Part shown: positions 1 to 10,778 of the stretch, piece by piece
Position numbering within the stretch: position 1 is the stretch's first letter
Layout: each line of letters opens with the position of its first letter
NCBI GenBank assembly: GCA_001819435.1
Contig: MHMT01000030.1
Span: forward strand, 1-36,107
Direction: 5' to 3'
Source: Candidatus Portnoybacteria bacterium RBG_13_40_8
Lineage (GTDB): Bacteria > Patescibacteriota > Minisyncoccia > RBG-13-40-8-A
Length of the DNA stretch: 36,107 nt
Program-made: the position numbers and the translations under genes
The notes under the pieces: generated by a model
Database searches by the model: none
What the model was told of the DNA's origin: nothing
Seen by the model: only the letters and a program-made list of their open reading frames with translations

Positions 1-717
1 GTGGGGCATAATGTAGTTAGAGAAATAGTTGAAGAAAGAAAGAAAAACGGCCCCTATAAAACAATGGCTGATTTTCTTTCTAGACTTGCTCCAACCAAAG
101 AAAGAACTGCAGTTATCAATAAAAAATCATTGGAAAGTTTAATTAGAGCCGGGGCTTTTGATAAATTGGCCCCAAGAACAGATTTACTCGAACAATTAGA
201 AAGCTTATTGGAATTTTCCCGACAAGCCCAAAAAACCAGAAATTTTGGTCAAACCAGTTTGTTTGGAGAAGAAACAACAATATGCAACAATCATCTTCTT
301 TTTTCTAATAATCATAATGGCAGAAAATTACATTCTGATGAAATCCAATGGGAAAAAGAACTTTTAGGAATGTATATTTCCGACCATCCGCTGGCCCAGC
401 ACCAAGACTTCTTAAAAGGAAAAATCGTTAAAATAAAAGACCTCTCGAAACAAAGCAGAATTGCTAAAGTAAAAATCGCCGGAGTAATCACCAAAATTAC
501 CAAATTTATCACTAAATCCGGCAAGCCAATGCTTTTTGTGACCCTGGAAGATTTAACCGGCAGAATTGAAACCCTGGTCTTTGCCGGCTTATTGGAAAGA
601 AACCCGATTATCTGGCAGGAGGGCAAAATTATTCTTTTAACCGGCAAATTAACCGACAGAGACGAGGAACAAATAAAAATCCTCTGTGACGAAGCGGAAG
701 AGCTAAAGACACAATAA
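1..717 (+). CDS. dnaE: DNA polymerase III subunit alpha, C-terminal part (5' end outside window)
   Basis: Helix-hairpin-helix-like segment followed by 'ELLGMYISDHPL' and a C-terminal OB-fold; ORF is open at the window edge. Confidence 0.9.
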   Translation: MGHNVVREIVEERKKNGPYKTMADFLSRLAPTKERTAVINKKSLESLIRAGAFDKLAPRTDLLEQLESLLEFSRQAQKTRNFGQTSLFGEETTICNNHLLFSNNHNGRKLHSDEIQWEKELLGMYISDHPLAQHQDFLKGKIVKIKDLSKQSRIAKVKIAGVITKITKFITKSGKPMLFVTLEDLTGRIETLVFAGLLERNPIIWQEGKIILLTGKLTDRDEEQIKILCDEAEELKTQ

Positions 718-722
718 AATAT

Positions 723-2417
723 ATGAAAATTGATACAATACGACATTCAATATCGCATATTATGGCCCAGGCAGTGAAAGACATCTTCCGGGATGTTAAA
801 TTTGCTATTGGACCAACAATTGAAAATGGATTTTATTATGATTTCGGATTATCCCAAACTTTGACCCCAGAAGATCTGCCAAAAATTGAAAAACGGATGC
901 GTGAACTGATTAAACAGAATATCAAATTTGAGAAAAAACTGGTTTCTAAAACTGAAGCTAGTAAGTTATTCAAAAATCAACCCTTTAAACTGGAATTGAT
1001 AAAAGACCTAAAAACAAAAAGAGCCACGATTTATAAATCCGGAGGATTTACTGATTTATGCGCTGGGCCGCATGTCAAATCAAGCAAAGAAATAAATCAC
1101 GAGGCATTTAAATTAATAAAAATCGCTGGTGCCTACTGGCAAGGCGATGAAAAAAATCTAATGTTGCAGAGAATTTACGGCGTGGCATTTGAAACCAGGA
1201 ATGAACTTGATACTTATTTAAAACAAATCGAAGAAGCGGAAAAACGCGACCACCGCGTTTTGGGTCAGAGACTGGATTTATTCAGCATTGATGAAGAAGT
1301 TGGGCCGGGCCTGATTTTGTGGCATCCCAAAGGCGCGATGCTCCGTCAAACAATTGAAGATTTCTGGATAAAAGAACATTTAGCAAATGGCTACGAAATT
1401 ATCAGAAGTCCCCATGTGGGAAGAATAAAACTCTGGCAAACTTCCGGTCATACAAATTTCTACAAAGAAAATATGTTCGGTCCAATGGAAGTTGAGGGCG
1501 ATAAATATCTGATTAAACCAATGAATTGCCCATTCCATATGAAAATCTACAAAACCCAAACCAGAAGCTACAGGGACTTACCATTAAGATGGGCAGAGCT
1601 GGGAACCGTATACAGATATGAACGTTCCGGTGTTCTTCACGGCCTAGTCAGAGTTCGCGGCTTTACCCAAGATGATGCCCATATAATTTGTACTCCGGAA
1701 CAACTATCCGACGAGGTAATGCGAGCAGTAAAATTCGGAATTAAACTGCTCAAAGATTTCGGGTTTAAAGAATATGGTATTTATCTGGCCACCCGACCAA
1801 AAGATTTTGTTGGAACAGCAAAAAACTGGGATAAGGCAATCGAGACTCTGAAATTCGTCCTTAATAAATTAAAGCTTAAATATCAAATTGACGAAGGTGG
1901 TGGGGTTTTCTACGGACCGAAAATTGATATTAAAATCAAAGATTCTTTGGGCAGAGAATGGCAATGTACTACTGTCCAGTTTGACTTCAATTTGCCGGAA
2001 AGATTTGACTTGGTTTATATTGATGACAAAGGCAAGAAACAAAGACCATATATGGTCCATCGTGCGTTACTGGGCTCGCTAGAACGCTTTGTGGGCGTTT
2101 TATTAGAGCATCATGCTGGTGCACTACCATTATGGCTTTCTCCTGTCCAGATTTATGTTATTCCGGTTGGCTCGCGCCATGAAAAATATGCCCACCAAAT
2201 TGGTAATGATCTAATAGAAAAAGGATTTAGAATAAAAATAAAAGACGAGAATGAAACTGTTTCCAAAAAAATCCGCGAAGGAGAAATGCAAAAAATTCCC
2301 TATATGCTGGTAGTTGGTGATGCTGAGCAAAAAGCAAAATCCGTCCGCGTCAGAACCAGAGAAAAAGGAGATATTGGAATGAAAAAAATGGATAAATTTA
2401 TTAAAGAATTGAAATGA
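723..2417 (+). CDS. thrS: Threonyl-tRNA synthetase lacking the N-terminal TGS domain
   Basis: Class II motifs ('MNCPFHMKIYKTQTRSYRDLPLRWAELGTVYRYERSGVLHGLVRVRGFTQDDAHI'); starts directly at the second N-terminal domain ('IRHSISHIMAQAVKDIF'). Confidence 0.97.
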   Translation: MKIDTIRHSISHIMAQAVKDIFRDVKFAIGPTIENGFYYDFGLSQTLTPEDLPKIEKRMRELIKQNIKFEKKLVSKTEASKLFKNQPFKLELIKDLKTKRATIYKSGGFTDLCAGPHVKSSKEINHEAFKLIKIAGAYWQGDEKNLMLQRIYGVAFETRNELDTYLKQIEEAEKRDHRVLGQRLDLFSIDEEVGPGLILWHPKGAMLRQTIEDFWIKEHLANGYEIIRSPHVGRIKLWQTSGHTNFYKENMFGPMEVEGDKYLIKPMNCPFHMKIYKTQTRSYRDLPLRWAELGTVYRYERSGVLHGLVRVRGFTQDDAHIICTPEQLSDEVMRAVKFGIKLLKDFGFKEYGIYLATRPKDFVGTAKNWDKAIETLKFVLNKLKLKYQIDEGGGVFYGPKIDIKIKDSLGREWQCTTVQFDFNLPERFDLVYIDDKGKKQRPYMVHRALLGSLERFVGVLLEHHAGALPLWLSPVQIYVIPVGSRHEKYAHQIGNDLIEKGFRIKIKDENETVSKKIREGEMQKIPYMLVVGDAEQKAKSVRVRTREKGDIGMKKMDKFIKELK

Positions 2418-4315
2418 AATACTTTATCAAAACCTTTGGCTGTCAGATGAACGAGAGCGATTCCGAAAGAATCGCTGCTTTTTTAGAAATGCAGGAATAT
2501 AGGGGCACCTCGAAAATGGAAAATGCTGATTTAATCGTGGTTAACGCTTGTTCTGTGCGCCAAACTGCGATTGACAGAATATTTGGGTTAAAGCAAAAAT
2601 TTGCTCGCCTAAAGTTTAAAAAACCAAATCTTAAGTTGGTTCTCACTGGCTGTTTTTTGAAATCTGATGAAAGAAAATTTAAAGAATTCTTTGACGAAAT
2701 ACTCACCATAAATCAACTTCTGGGGAAAAATTATTTGGCAATCCAACCAAAATATCTTTTTCCTCAATCGGCTTTTGTGCCGATTATGACTGGCTGCAAT
2801 AATTTTTGTTCCTACTGTGTGGTTCCATACACCCGAGGGAGAGAAATTTCTCGCCCAGTGAAAGAAATTATTGAAGAAGTGAAAGATTTATTGAAAGATG
2901 GCTATAAAGAAATAACCTTATTGGGCCAGAATGTTAATTCGTATAAATATGGCTTCGCCAAACTTCTTCAAAAAATAAATAATATTCCTGGTGATTTTCA
3001 AATAAAATTTCTCACCTCTCACCCCAAAGATATGTCTGATGAACTAATTGATGCCATTGCTAAATATAAAAAAGTATTCAAAGAAATCCACTTACCAATA
3101 CAAAGCGGGGACGACAAAATTTTAAGAAAAATGAATCGAGGATATACCGCTAAACAATATTTGGATTTAATTGAAAAAATTAAGCGCAAAATTCCCAATG
3201 CAAAAATTACTACCGATGTGATTGTTGGTTTTCCCGGAGAAACCAAAAAACAATTCGAAAATACGGTTAAACTTTTTAAAAAAGTCGGATTCAGTCTAGC
3301 TTACGTGAATAAATATTCTACCAGAAGAGAAGCTCCTGCCAGTCATTTCGAAAATGATGTTCCGCTTGAAGAAAAAAAGCGTCGCTGGAAAATTTTAAAT
3401 GACTTGGTAAACTCGCCTCAAAAGCCGAAAATTATCGTTGTCTTGGGGCCAACAGCTTCTGGTAAATCCGATTTGGCAGTTAAGATTGCCAAAAACTTCA
3501 ACGGCGAAATTTTATCTGCTGATTCGAGGCAAATTTATAAAGATATAAATATCGGCACAGGAAAAATCACTAAACAGGAAATGCAAGGAATCTCCCATTA
3601 TTGTCTGGATATCGCAAGTCCCAAAAAACAAATCAGCGTTGCCGAATATCGCGAAAAAGCCCTTAAGGCAATTGAGAAAATTTATAAAAAAGGAAAAATC
3701 CCGATTATCTGCGGAGGAACAGGCTTTTATATTCAGACTGTTGTCGAAGGGTTAAATATTCCAAAGGTTAAACCGGACCGGGAATTAAGAAAAGAATTGG
3801 AGAAGAAAACAACCGAAGAATTATTTAAGGAATTAAAAAAACTCGACCCAAAACGAGCTAGAAATATTGATGCCAAAAATCCCAGAAGATTAATCAGGGC
3901 TTTAGAGATAATTAAAAAAACAGGGAAGCCAGTACCCCCTCTTCAATTCTCCGCCCAAGGCGGACCAGCCTCGGGCTGGGAAGTTCTTTATCTCGGCATC
4001 AAAAAATCCCCCATTAAACTCAAAAGATTAATCAATCAAAGAATTGATAAAATGATTAAAATGGGACTAGAAAAAGAGGTTAAAAAATTGGTCAAAAAAT
4101 ACGGCTGGACAATGGTATTAAAAAATGCAATTGGTTATCAGGAATGGGAAAAATCTAGAGATAAAAAAATGATCGCCAATGCGATCAAAAACAATACCTA
4201 TCATTACGCCAAGCGACAATTAACTTGGTTTAAAAAATATCCCGGCGATAAAATTCTTTGGATATCCAATTTTAAACAAGCGGGAAAATTAGTTAAAACC
4301 TTTATTCAAACTTGA
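2414..4315 (+). CDS. miaB-miaA: MiaB-MiaA fusion: methylthiotransferase (radical SAM) fused to tRNA dimethylallyltransferase
   Basis: Single 633-aa ORF. N-terminal half has 'TFGCQMNESDS', 'NACSVR', 'TGCF' and radical-SAM 'CNNFCSYC'. C-terminal half has P-loop 'GPTASGKSDLA', 'DSRQIYKDINIGTGK', 'GGTGFYIQ', 'NPRRLIRALEI'. ATGA overlap with thrS. Confidence 0.93.
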   Translation: MKYFIKTFGCQMNESDSERIAAFLEMQEYRGTSKMENADLIVVNACSVRQTAIDRIFGLKQKFARLKFKKPNLKLVLTGCFLKSDERKFKEFFDEILTINQLLGKNYLAIQPKYLFPQSAFVPIMTGCNNFCSYCVVPYTRGREISRPVKEIIEEVKDLLKDGYKEITLLGQNVNSYKYGFAKLLQKINNIPGDFQIKFLTSHPKDMSDELIDAIAKYKKVFKEIHLPIQSGDDKILRKMNRGYTAKQYLDLIEKIKRKIPNAKITTDVIVGFPGETKKQFENTVKLFKKVGFSLAYVNKYSTRREAPASHFENDVPLEEKKRRWKILNDLVNSPQKPKIIVVLGPTASGKSDLAVKIAKNFNGEILSADSRQIYKDINIGTGKITKQEMQGISHYCLDIASPKKQISVAEYREKALKAIEKIYKKGKIPIICGGTGFYIQTVVEGLNIPKVKPDRELRKELEKKTTEELFKELKKLDPKRARNIDAKNPRRLIRALEIIKKTGKPVPPLQFSAQGGPASGWEVLYLGIKKSPIKLKRLINQRIDKMIKMGLEKEVKKLVKKYGWTMVLKNAIGYQEWEKSRDKKMIANAIKNNTYHYAKRQLTWFKKYPGDKILWISNFKQAGKLVKTFIQT

Positions 4316-4339
4316 CAGGTTCTATAGCTATGCTATAAT
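4312..4339 (+). promoter_or_regulatory. Sigma70-type promoter (TTGACA-16-TATAAT, extended TGC)
   Basis: TTGACA 4312-4317 overlaps the miaB-miaA TGA stop; TATAAT 4334-4339 preceded by TGC. Confidence 0.75.
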
Positions 4340-4371
4340 ATAGATATCTCGCAAAAAGGAGGTAAAATGCG

Positions 4372-5136
4372 ATGAAAAACAAAAGTTTGAAGGTTTTCGT
4401 GGCTTGCGCTTTGGGCGCGGGCATCGGCTCTTTGACAGCTTTACAACTCGGCATTTTCTGGTGGCTCGGTCTCTTGGTCGGCGGATTCGTAGGGTATGTT
4501 TCTTACGAATTCAAAGCCGTGCTCAGGGCAATGGCTTCGGCCTGGAAAACCGCAGTGAAGTTACGCCCTCATTGGAAAAATTTCTGGATGTTATTTGCTA
4601 GTTTTCTTTCAGTGTCTTTGTGGATACTTCTGCCTTTTGCTATGGTTTCCTTGGTAGTCAGTGACAAAGTACTACATTGGGGGTTGTTAGGAATGACGAC
4701 GGGGGCCATTGTCTTCGGCTTTGTGTTTGGATTGGCGTTCGCACTTGACCAATCATCATCTGCACAAACTAACGCAAAAGAAACATTTGATATGTTGGTC
4801 AAAAAGGGCAGTCCCATTTCAGTATTCTTTTACTGGCTTCCGAAAGGTATTATCTGGGTGATAATCAGAATCCCCAAAGCAGTTCTGGCAATGATTATCG
4901 GTCTGGTTAAACTCGCCAAGCTTATGACGAAATTCATCAAGACGATTTTCATCACCATCCATTCCGAGATTCGCCTGCTTTGCGGAGTAGATGCTGCTAT
5001 CGGAACTGCCATCGGTTACTTTGCCGGAAACGCCATTATCGGCGCAATTGCTGGCGGGCTGTTCGGGCTGCTTAATTATGAAGTCGTTTCCAGACGGATA
5101 CTTCGCCTCGTACCCGTAAAAGCAACGCCGAAATAA
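4372..5136 (+). CDS. Hypothetical multi-pass membrane protein
   Basis: Several hydrophobic segments; preceded by promoter and AGGAGG, followed by a hairpin/T-run terminator. Confidence 0.75.
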   Translation: MKNKSLKVFVACALGAGIGSLTALQLGIFWWLGLLVGGFVGYVSYEFKAVLRAMASAWKTAVKLRPHWKNFWMLFASFLSVSLWILLPFAMVSLVVSDKVLHWGLLGMTTGAIVFGFVFGLAFALDQSSSAQTNAKETFDMLVKKGSPISVFFYWLPKGIIWVIIRIPKAVLAMIIGLVKLAKLMTKFIKTIFITIHSEIRLLCGVDAAIGTAIGYFAGNAIIGAIAGGLFGLLNYEVVSRRILRLVPVKATPK

Positions 5137-5150
5137 CCTTCGGAACAAAA

Positions 5151-5183
5151 AGAGGGATTCTCCCGAGAGAGTTCCTCGTTTTT
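5151..5183 (+). terminator. Rho-independent terminator
   Basis: GAGGGATTCTC-CCGA-GAGAGTTCCTC followed by GTTTTT. Confidence 0.75.
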
Positions 5184-5234
5184 ATTTTCGCCAAATGAAA
5201 AACAAGCAGAAAAATGGATTAAACAATTTCTGGA

Positions 5235-5453
5235 TTAATCTTTTTTCGGTTCCCTGGATTTCTCCGGGTTCTTCAAAAATCCCTCTGCGCGGTCTTCGGG
5301 AATGCCAAGTTCTTCCAATGTTTTTTTCTTTTCCTTTTCAAATTCTTCATCCGGTAATTCAAATAGCCTCTCCATCTCTTCATTCGCCTTTTTTTGTATT
5401 TCCTCTTTTTCGATCGCCTTCTTTATTTCTTCCTGAGAAAATTCTTTTGACAT
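5235..5453 (-). CDS. Small highly charged hypothetical protein
   Basis: 72-aa Glu/Lys-rich ORF immediately downstream of gatB on the same strand. Confidence 0.5.
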   Translation of the reverse strand: MSKEFSQEEIKKAIEKEEIQKKANEEMERLFELPDEEFEKEKKKTLEELGIPEDRAEGFLKNPEKSREPKKD

Positions 5454-5455
5454 AA

Positions 5456-6883
5456 TTATTTGATTAATTTTTTAATTAATTTTGCGAGAATTTGGGGATT
5501 CGCCTTACTTTTGCTCTCCCGCATTGCCTGACCAACTAAGAATTGTAAGGCGGTTTCCTTGCCTTTTTTATAATCCTCTATTGCCTGAGGATTATTTTTT
5601 ATTATTGTTTCTACCGCGATTTCCAGCTCTTCTTCGTTGCTCACTTGCTTTAAATTTTTACTCTCAATAATTTGAGAAGGGTCTTTCCCGCTTAAAAACA
5701 TTTCCCTCAAGACCTCCTGGGCTCCGCTCGAAGAAATTTCACCAATAAAAGTTAAATAAATCAGTTCAGCGAAATTCTCAGGAGTTATCTTGGTCTCTCC
5801 CTCATAAATGTATTTAGGAAACTCTGTAAGAATGTAATTAGCGCTCAATTTTATTAGTTTATCTAGGTCGGTTTTGATTTTTCCACTTTTTAACCAAGCC
5901 TTCAATTCGCTAACGGTTCTCTCGAAAAAATCGCCTAAATTTTTAAATATAACCAAGTTTTCAATGGTCAAGTCAGGAATTTTATATTCTCTCTTAAACC
6001 TTTCCTTACGAGCATTTGGTAATTCAGAGATCGCGTTTCCCAATTTTTCGATTTCTTCAGCTGAAAAAGTTAATGGCGGCAAATCTGGTTCCGGAAAGTA
6101 GCGATAATCTTCGGCTTCTTCTTTTACCCTCTGAGAAAATGTTTGTTGTTTATTGTCGTTCCAGCCTCTTGTTTCGTGAGCAATTTGTCCCTTGCTTTCT
6201 AAAATTTCTTTTTGTCTATCTATTTCATAATCGATTGCTCGCTCAACTGAACGAAAAGAATTCAAATTCTTAATCTCGACCTTGGTTCCCATATCCAAAG
6301 ATATATTTGCTTCAACCCGCATCTGTCCTTTCTCCATATCCGCATCAGAGATTCCTAAATATTTAAAAATAAGCTGTAATTCCTGAGAAAATTTTCTCGC
6401 CTCAACTGCCGAGGTTACATCTGGCTCTGTTACTAATTCCATTAAAGGCACGCCAGCTCGATTAAAGTCGACCAAAGAATATTTATCGTCCTGATCGTGT
6501 AATAATTTGCCCGTATCCTCTTCCAAATGAACTCTGCGAATTCTTATTTTCTTACCATCGATTTCAAGATAACCATCCCTGCATAATGGCGCCTCGTATT
6601 GGCTTATCTGATAACCTTTGGGCAAATCGGGGTAAAAATAATTTTTTCTTTCAAACCAGCTTTTTTCTGCGATTCGGCAATTAACGGCCAGTCCAACTTT
6701 TATTACGCTTTCAATTGCTTCCTTGTTTATAACCGGCAAAGAACCCGGTTGAGCCGTGCAAACCGGACAGATATTAATATTTGGCTCTTTTTTTAAGGGC
6801 TCGCTCAGACAATCACAAAACATTTTTGTTCTGGTTTTTAATTCCACGTGAATCTCTAATCCGATTGTCGATTGTCTTTTCAT
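5456..6883 (-). CDS. gatB: Asp-tRNA(Asn)/Glu-tRNA(Gln) amidotransferase subunit B
   Basis: 'IGLEIHVELKT', 'CPVCTAQPGSLPVIN', 'EEDTGKLLHD', 'DFNRAGVPLMELVTEPD'; YqeY-like C-terminus. Confidence 0.98.
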   Translation of the reverse strand: MKRQSTIGLEIHVELKTRTKMFCDCLSEPLKKEPNINICPVCTAQPGSLPVINKEAIESVIKVGLAVNCRIAEKSWFERKNYFYPDLPKGYQISQYEAPLCRDGYLEIDGKKIRIRRVHLEEDTGKLLHDQDDKYSLVDFNRAGVPLMELVTEPDVTSAVEARKFSQELQLIFKYLGISDADMEKGQMRVEANISLDMGTKVEIKNLNSFRSVERAIDYEIDRQKEILESKGQIAHETRGWNDNKQQTFSQRVKEEAEDYRYFPEPDLPPLTFSAEEIEKLGNAISELPNARKERFKREYKIPDLTIENLVIFKNLGDFFERTVSELKAWLKSGKIKTDLDKLIKLSANYILTEFPKYIYEGETKITPENFAELIYLTFIGEISSSGAQEVLREMFLSGKDPSQIIESKNLKQVSNEEELEIAVETIIKNNPQAIEDYKKGKETALQFLVGQAMRESKSKANPQILAKLIKKLIK

Positions 6884-6910
6884 ATTTTTATCCTATCATT
6901 TTTCTCTAAA

Positions 6911-6939
6911 TAAAAAAAGTCCCGACTCTGGTCGGGACT
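6911..6939 (-). terminator. Rho-independent terminator downstream of dCMP deaminase
   Basis: Minus strand AGTCCCGAC-CAGA-GTCGGGACT followed by TTTTTTT. Confidence 0.8.
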
Positions 6940-6944
6940 GTTCT

Positions 6945-7502
6945 TCATCTCAAGTAGCCTCTGTCTTGCCTTTGCTTTTTTGCCTCCTTAAATCTTGCGC
7001 CATACTGATGAGTATCATCAATAATGTCTTTTTTCTGCCATTCTCTTATCCAATCGACAATCTTGAAAGCTTTTATCTTACCATATCTAGTAGAGCAAAT
7101 AACCTGATCCAGACCAGCGTTGATAATCATCTTTTTACAAATAAAACAGGGAAAAGCATCAATAAGCTTACCCTCTCTCGGATCTTCTCCGTAAATATAC
7201 ATGTGACCATTCAATAAGCTTACTCCGGCCCGAGCTGCGTTTATAATCGCATTTTGTTCTGCGTGAACGCTCCGACACAACTCGTAACGCTGACCATGAG
7301 GAATATTCTGTTTGTCTCTTAAACAAAATCCGTGTTCAAAACTATCCTTTGTTTTCCTCGGTGCGCCAACATAACCGGTGGCAATAATCTGGTCATCTCG
7401 AATAATAATTGCTCCAATTCTTCTCCTGAAACAAGTGCTTCTTCGGGCTACCTCCTTAGCAATGTTCAAATAATATTCTTCTTTAGATGGTCTTTTTTTC
7501 AA
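6945..7502 (-). CDS. dCMP deaminase-family cytidine/deoxycytidylate deaminase
   Basis: 'HAEQNAI' and 'PCFICKKMI' zinc-binding deaminase motifs. Confidence 0.9.
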   Translation of the reverse strand: MKKRPSKEEYYLNIAKEVARRSTCFRRRIGAIIIRDDQIIATGYVGAPRKTKDSFEHGFCLRDKQNIPHGQRYELCRSVHAEQNAIINAARAGVSLLNGHMYIYGEDPREGKLIDAFPCFICKKMIINAGLDQVICSTRYGKIKAFKIVDWIREWQKKDIIDDTHQYGARFKEAKKQRQDRGYLR

Positions 7503-7519
7503 AGTACACCTCCTTATTT

Positions 7520-7942
7520 TTATGTAATTTCAATTCCCATATTTTTTGCGGTTCCTTCAATCATTTTCATGGCTGCTTCTATGTCATCGGCATTTAAGTC
7601 TGCCATTTTTTTCTCGGCAATTTCTCTGATTTGCTGTTTTGTGACCTTACCAACCTTATCTTTCTGCGGAACGCCGGATCCTTTTTCAATCCCAGCTGCT
7701 TTTTTCAATAAATCGGCAGCAGGAGGAGTTTTGAGTACAAATTCAAAGCTTCGGTCTTCGAAAATAGTAATCACCGCTGGAACAATATTTCCGGTCATAT
7801 CTTTTGTGGCATCGTTAAACTGCTGACAAAACTGCATCAGATTAATGCCATGAGGCCCCAGGGCCGTACCCACCGGAGGGGCTGGATTTGCCTTTCCGGC
7901 CTCAAGTTGTAGTTTTACAATTGCCTTTATTCTTTTGGGCAT
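7520..7942 (-). CDS. rplK: 50S ribosomal protein L11
   Basis: '[34 protein letters not shown]' and typical length (140 aa). Confidence 0.98.
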   Translation of the reverse strand: MPKRIKAIVKLQLEAGKANPAPPVGTALGPHGINLMQFCQQFNDATKDMTGNIVPAVITIFEDRSFEFVLKTPPAADLLKKAAGIEKGSGVPQKDKVGKVTKQQIREIAEKKMADLNADDIEAAMKMIEGTAKNMGIEIT

Positions 7943-7945
7943 AAA

Positions 7946-8491
7946 TTAAATTTTTTTTACTTGCAGAAAATCCAATTCGACAGGGGTTTCTCGACCAAAC
8001 ATATTCACCAGAACCTTTACTTTTCCCCTGGCTTGATCAACTTCGCTAATTTTACCATCGAAATCTTTGAATGGACCATCGGTAATTTTAACCGCGTCAC
8101 CGGCCTCTACTTCAATTTTATAAGTCGGCTCTTCCTGGATTGATCTCTTTAATAATTTATTTATCTCTTCATCGGCAATCGGGATCGGCGTAATCCCCGC
8201 ACCAATAAAACCGGTAACTCGCGGAGTATTTCTTACTGCGTACCAAGAATCATCATCAACAATCATTTCTACAAAAACATAATTAGGGTAAATCTTCTCT
8301 TCAACCACGTATCTTTTGCCGCTTTTTATTTTTATCTTTTTTTCTTTGGGCACCAAAACATTAAAAATTTTATTACCCATATCCAAGGATTCAATCCTTT
8401 GCTTAAGATTTTGAGCGACGGTGTCTTCCGATGCTGGATAAGTATGAATGGCATACCAATGTTTTTCTCCGCTTATTTGCTGTTTAGGCAT
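7946..8491 (-). CDS. nusG: Transcription termination/antitermination factor NusG
   Basis: 'WYAIHTYPASEDTVAQNLKQRI', 'YPNYVFVEM', KOW 'GDAVKITDGPFKDFDGKI'. Confidence 0.97.
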   Translation of the reverse strand: MPKQQISGEKHWYAIHTYPASEDTVAQNLKQRIESLDMGNKIFNVLVPKEKKIKIKSGKRYVVEEKIYPNYVFVEMIVDDDSWYAVRNTPRVTGFIGAGITPIPIADEEINKLLKRSIQEEPTYKIEVEAGDAVKITDGPFKDFDGKISEVDQARGKVKVLVNMFGRETPVELDFLQVKKI

Positions 8492-8492
8492 G

Positions 8493-8684
8493 TTACAATA
8501 AAAATTTACTGATTAAAAATGTAAAAAGAAAATCTAAGCCACCTAAAAATATTGCCACAACAAAACTTAACCCAACAACAATCAGGGTATATTTTATAAC
8601 TTCTTTTCTGGTCAACCAGTTAACTTTTTTCATCTCAACTCTTGCTTCTTTGAAATAGTCTATAATTCGGTTGAAGATTTTCAT
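8493..8684 (-). CDS. secE: Preprotein translocase subunit SecE
   Basis: 63-aa single-TM protein with 'EMKKVNWLTRKEVIKYT'; adjacent to nusG. Confidence 0.92.
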   Translation of the reverse strand: MKIFNRIIDYFKEARVEMKKVNWLTRKEVIKYTLIVVGLSFVVAIFLGGLDFLFTFLISKFLL

Positions 8685-8708
8685 ACTTTTTAAATAAAAT
8701 ATAAATTA

Positions 8709-10778
<2,070 letters not shown>

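Noticed and set aside
1-10. GTGGGGCATAAT at the window start, resembling the repeated element end
   Set aside because: It is in-frame dnaE coding sequence and no flanking hairpins or second arm are present; chance match.
4404-5148. Nested and antisense ORFs over the membrane protein (4404-4601 +, 4569-4817 -, 4819-5148 -)
   Set aside because: They overlap a well-supported gene with its own promoter, SD and terminator, and lack recognisable motifs.
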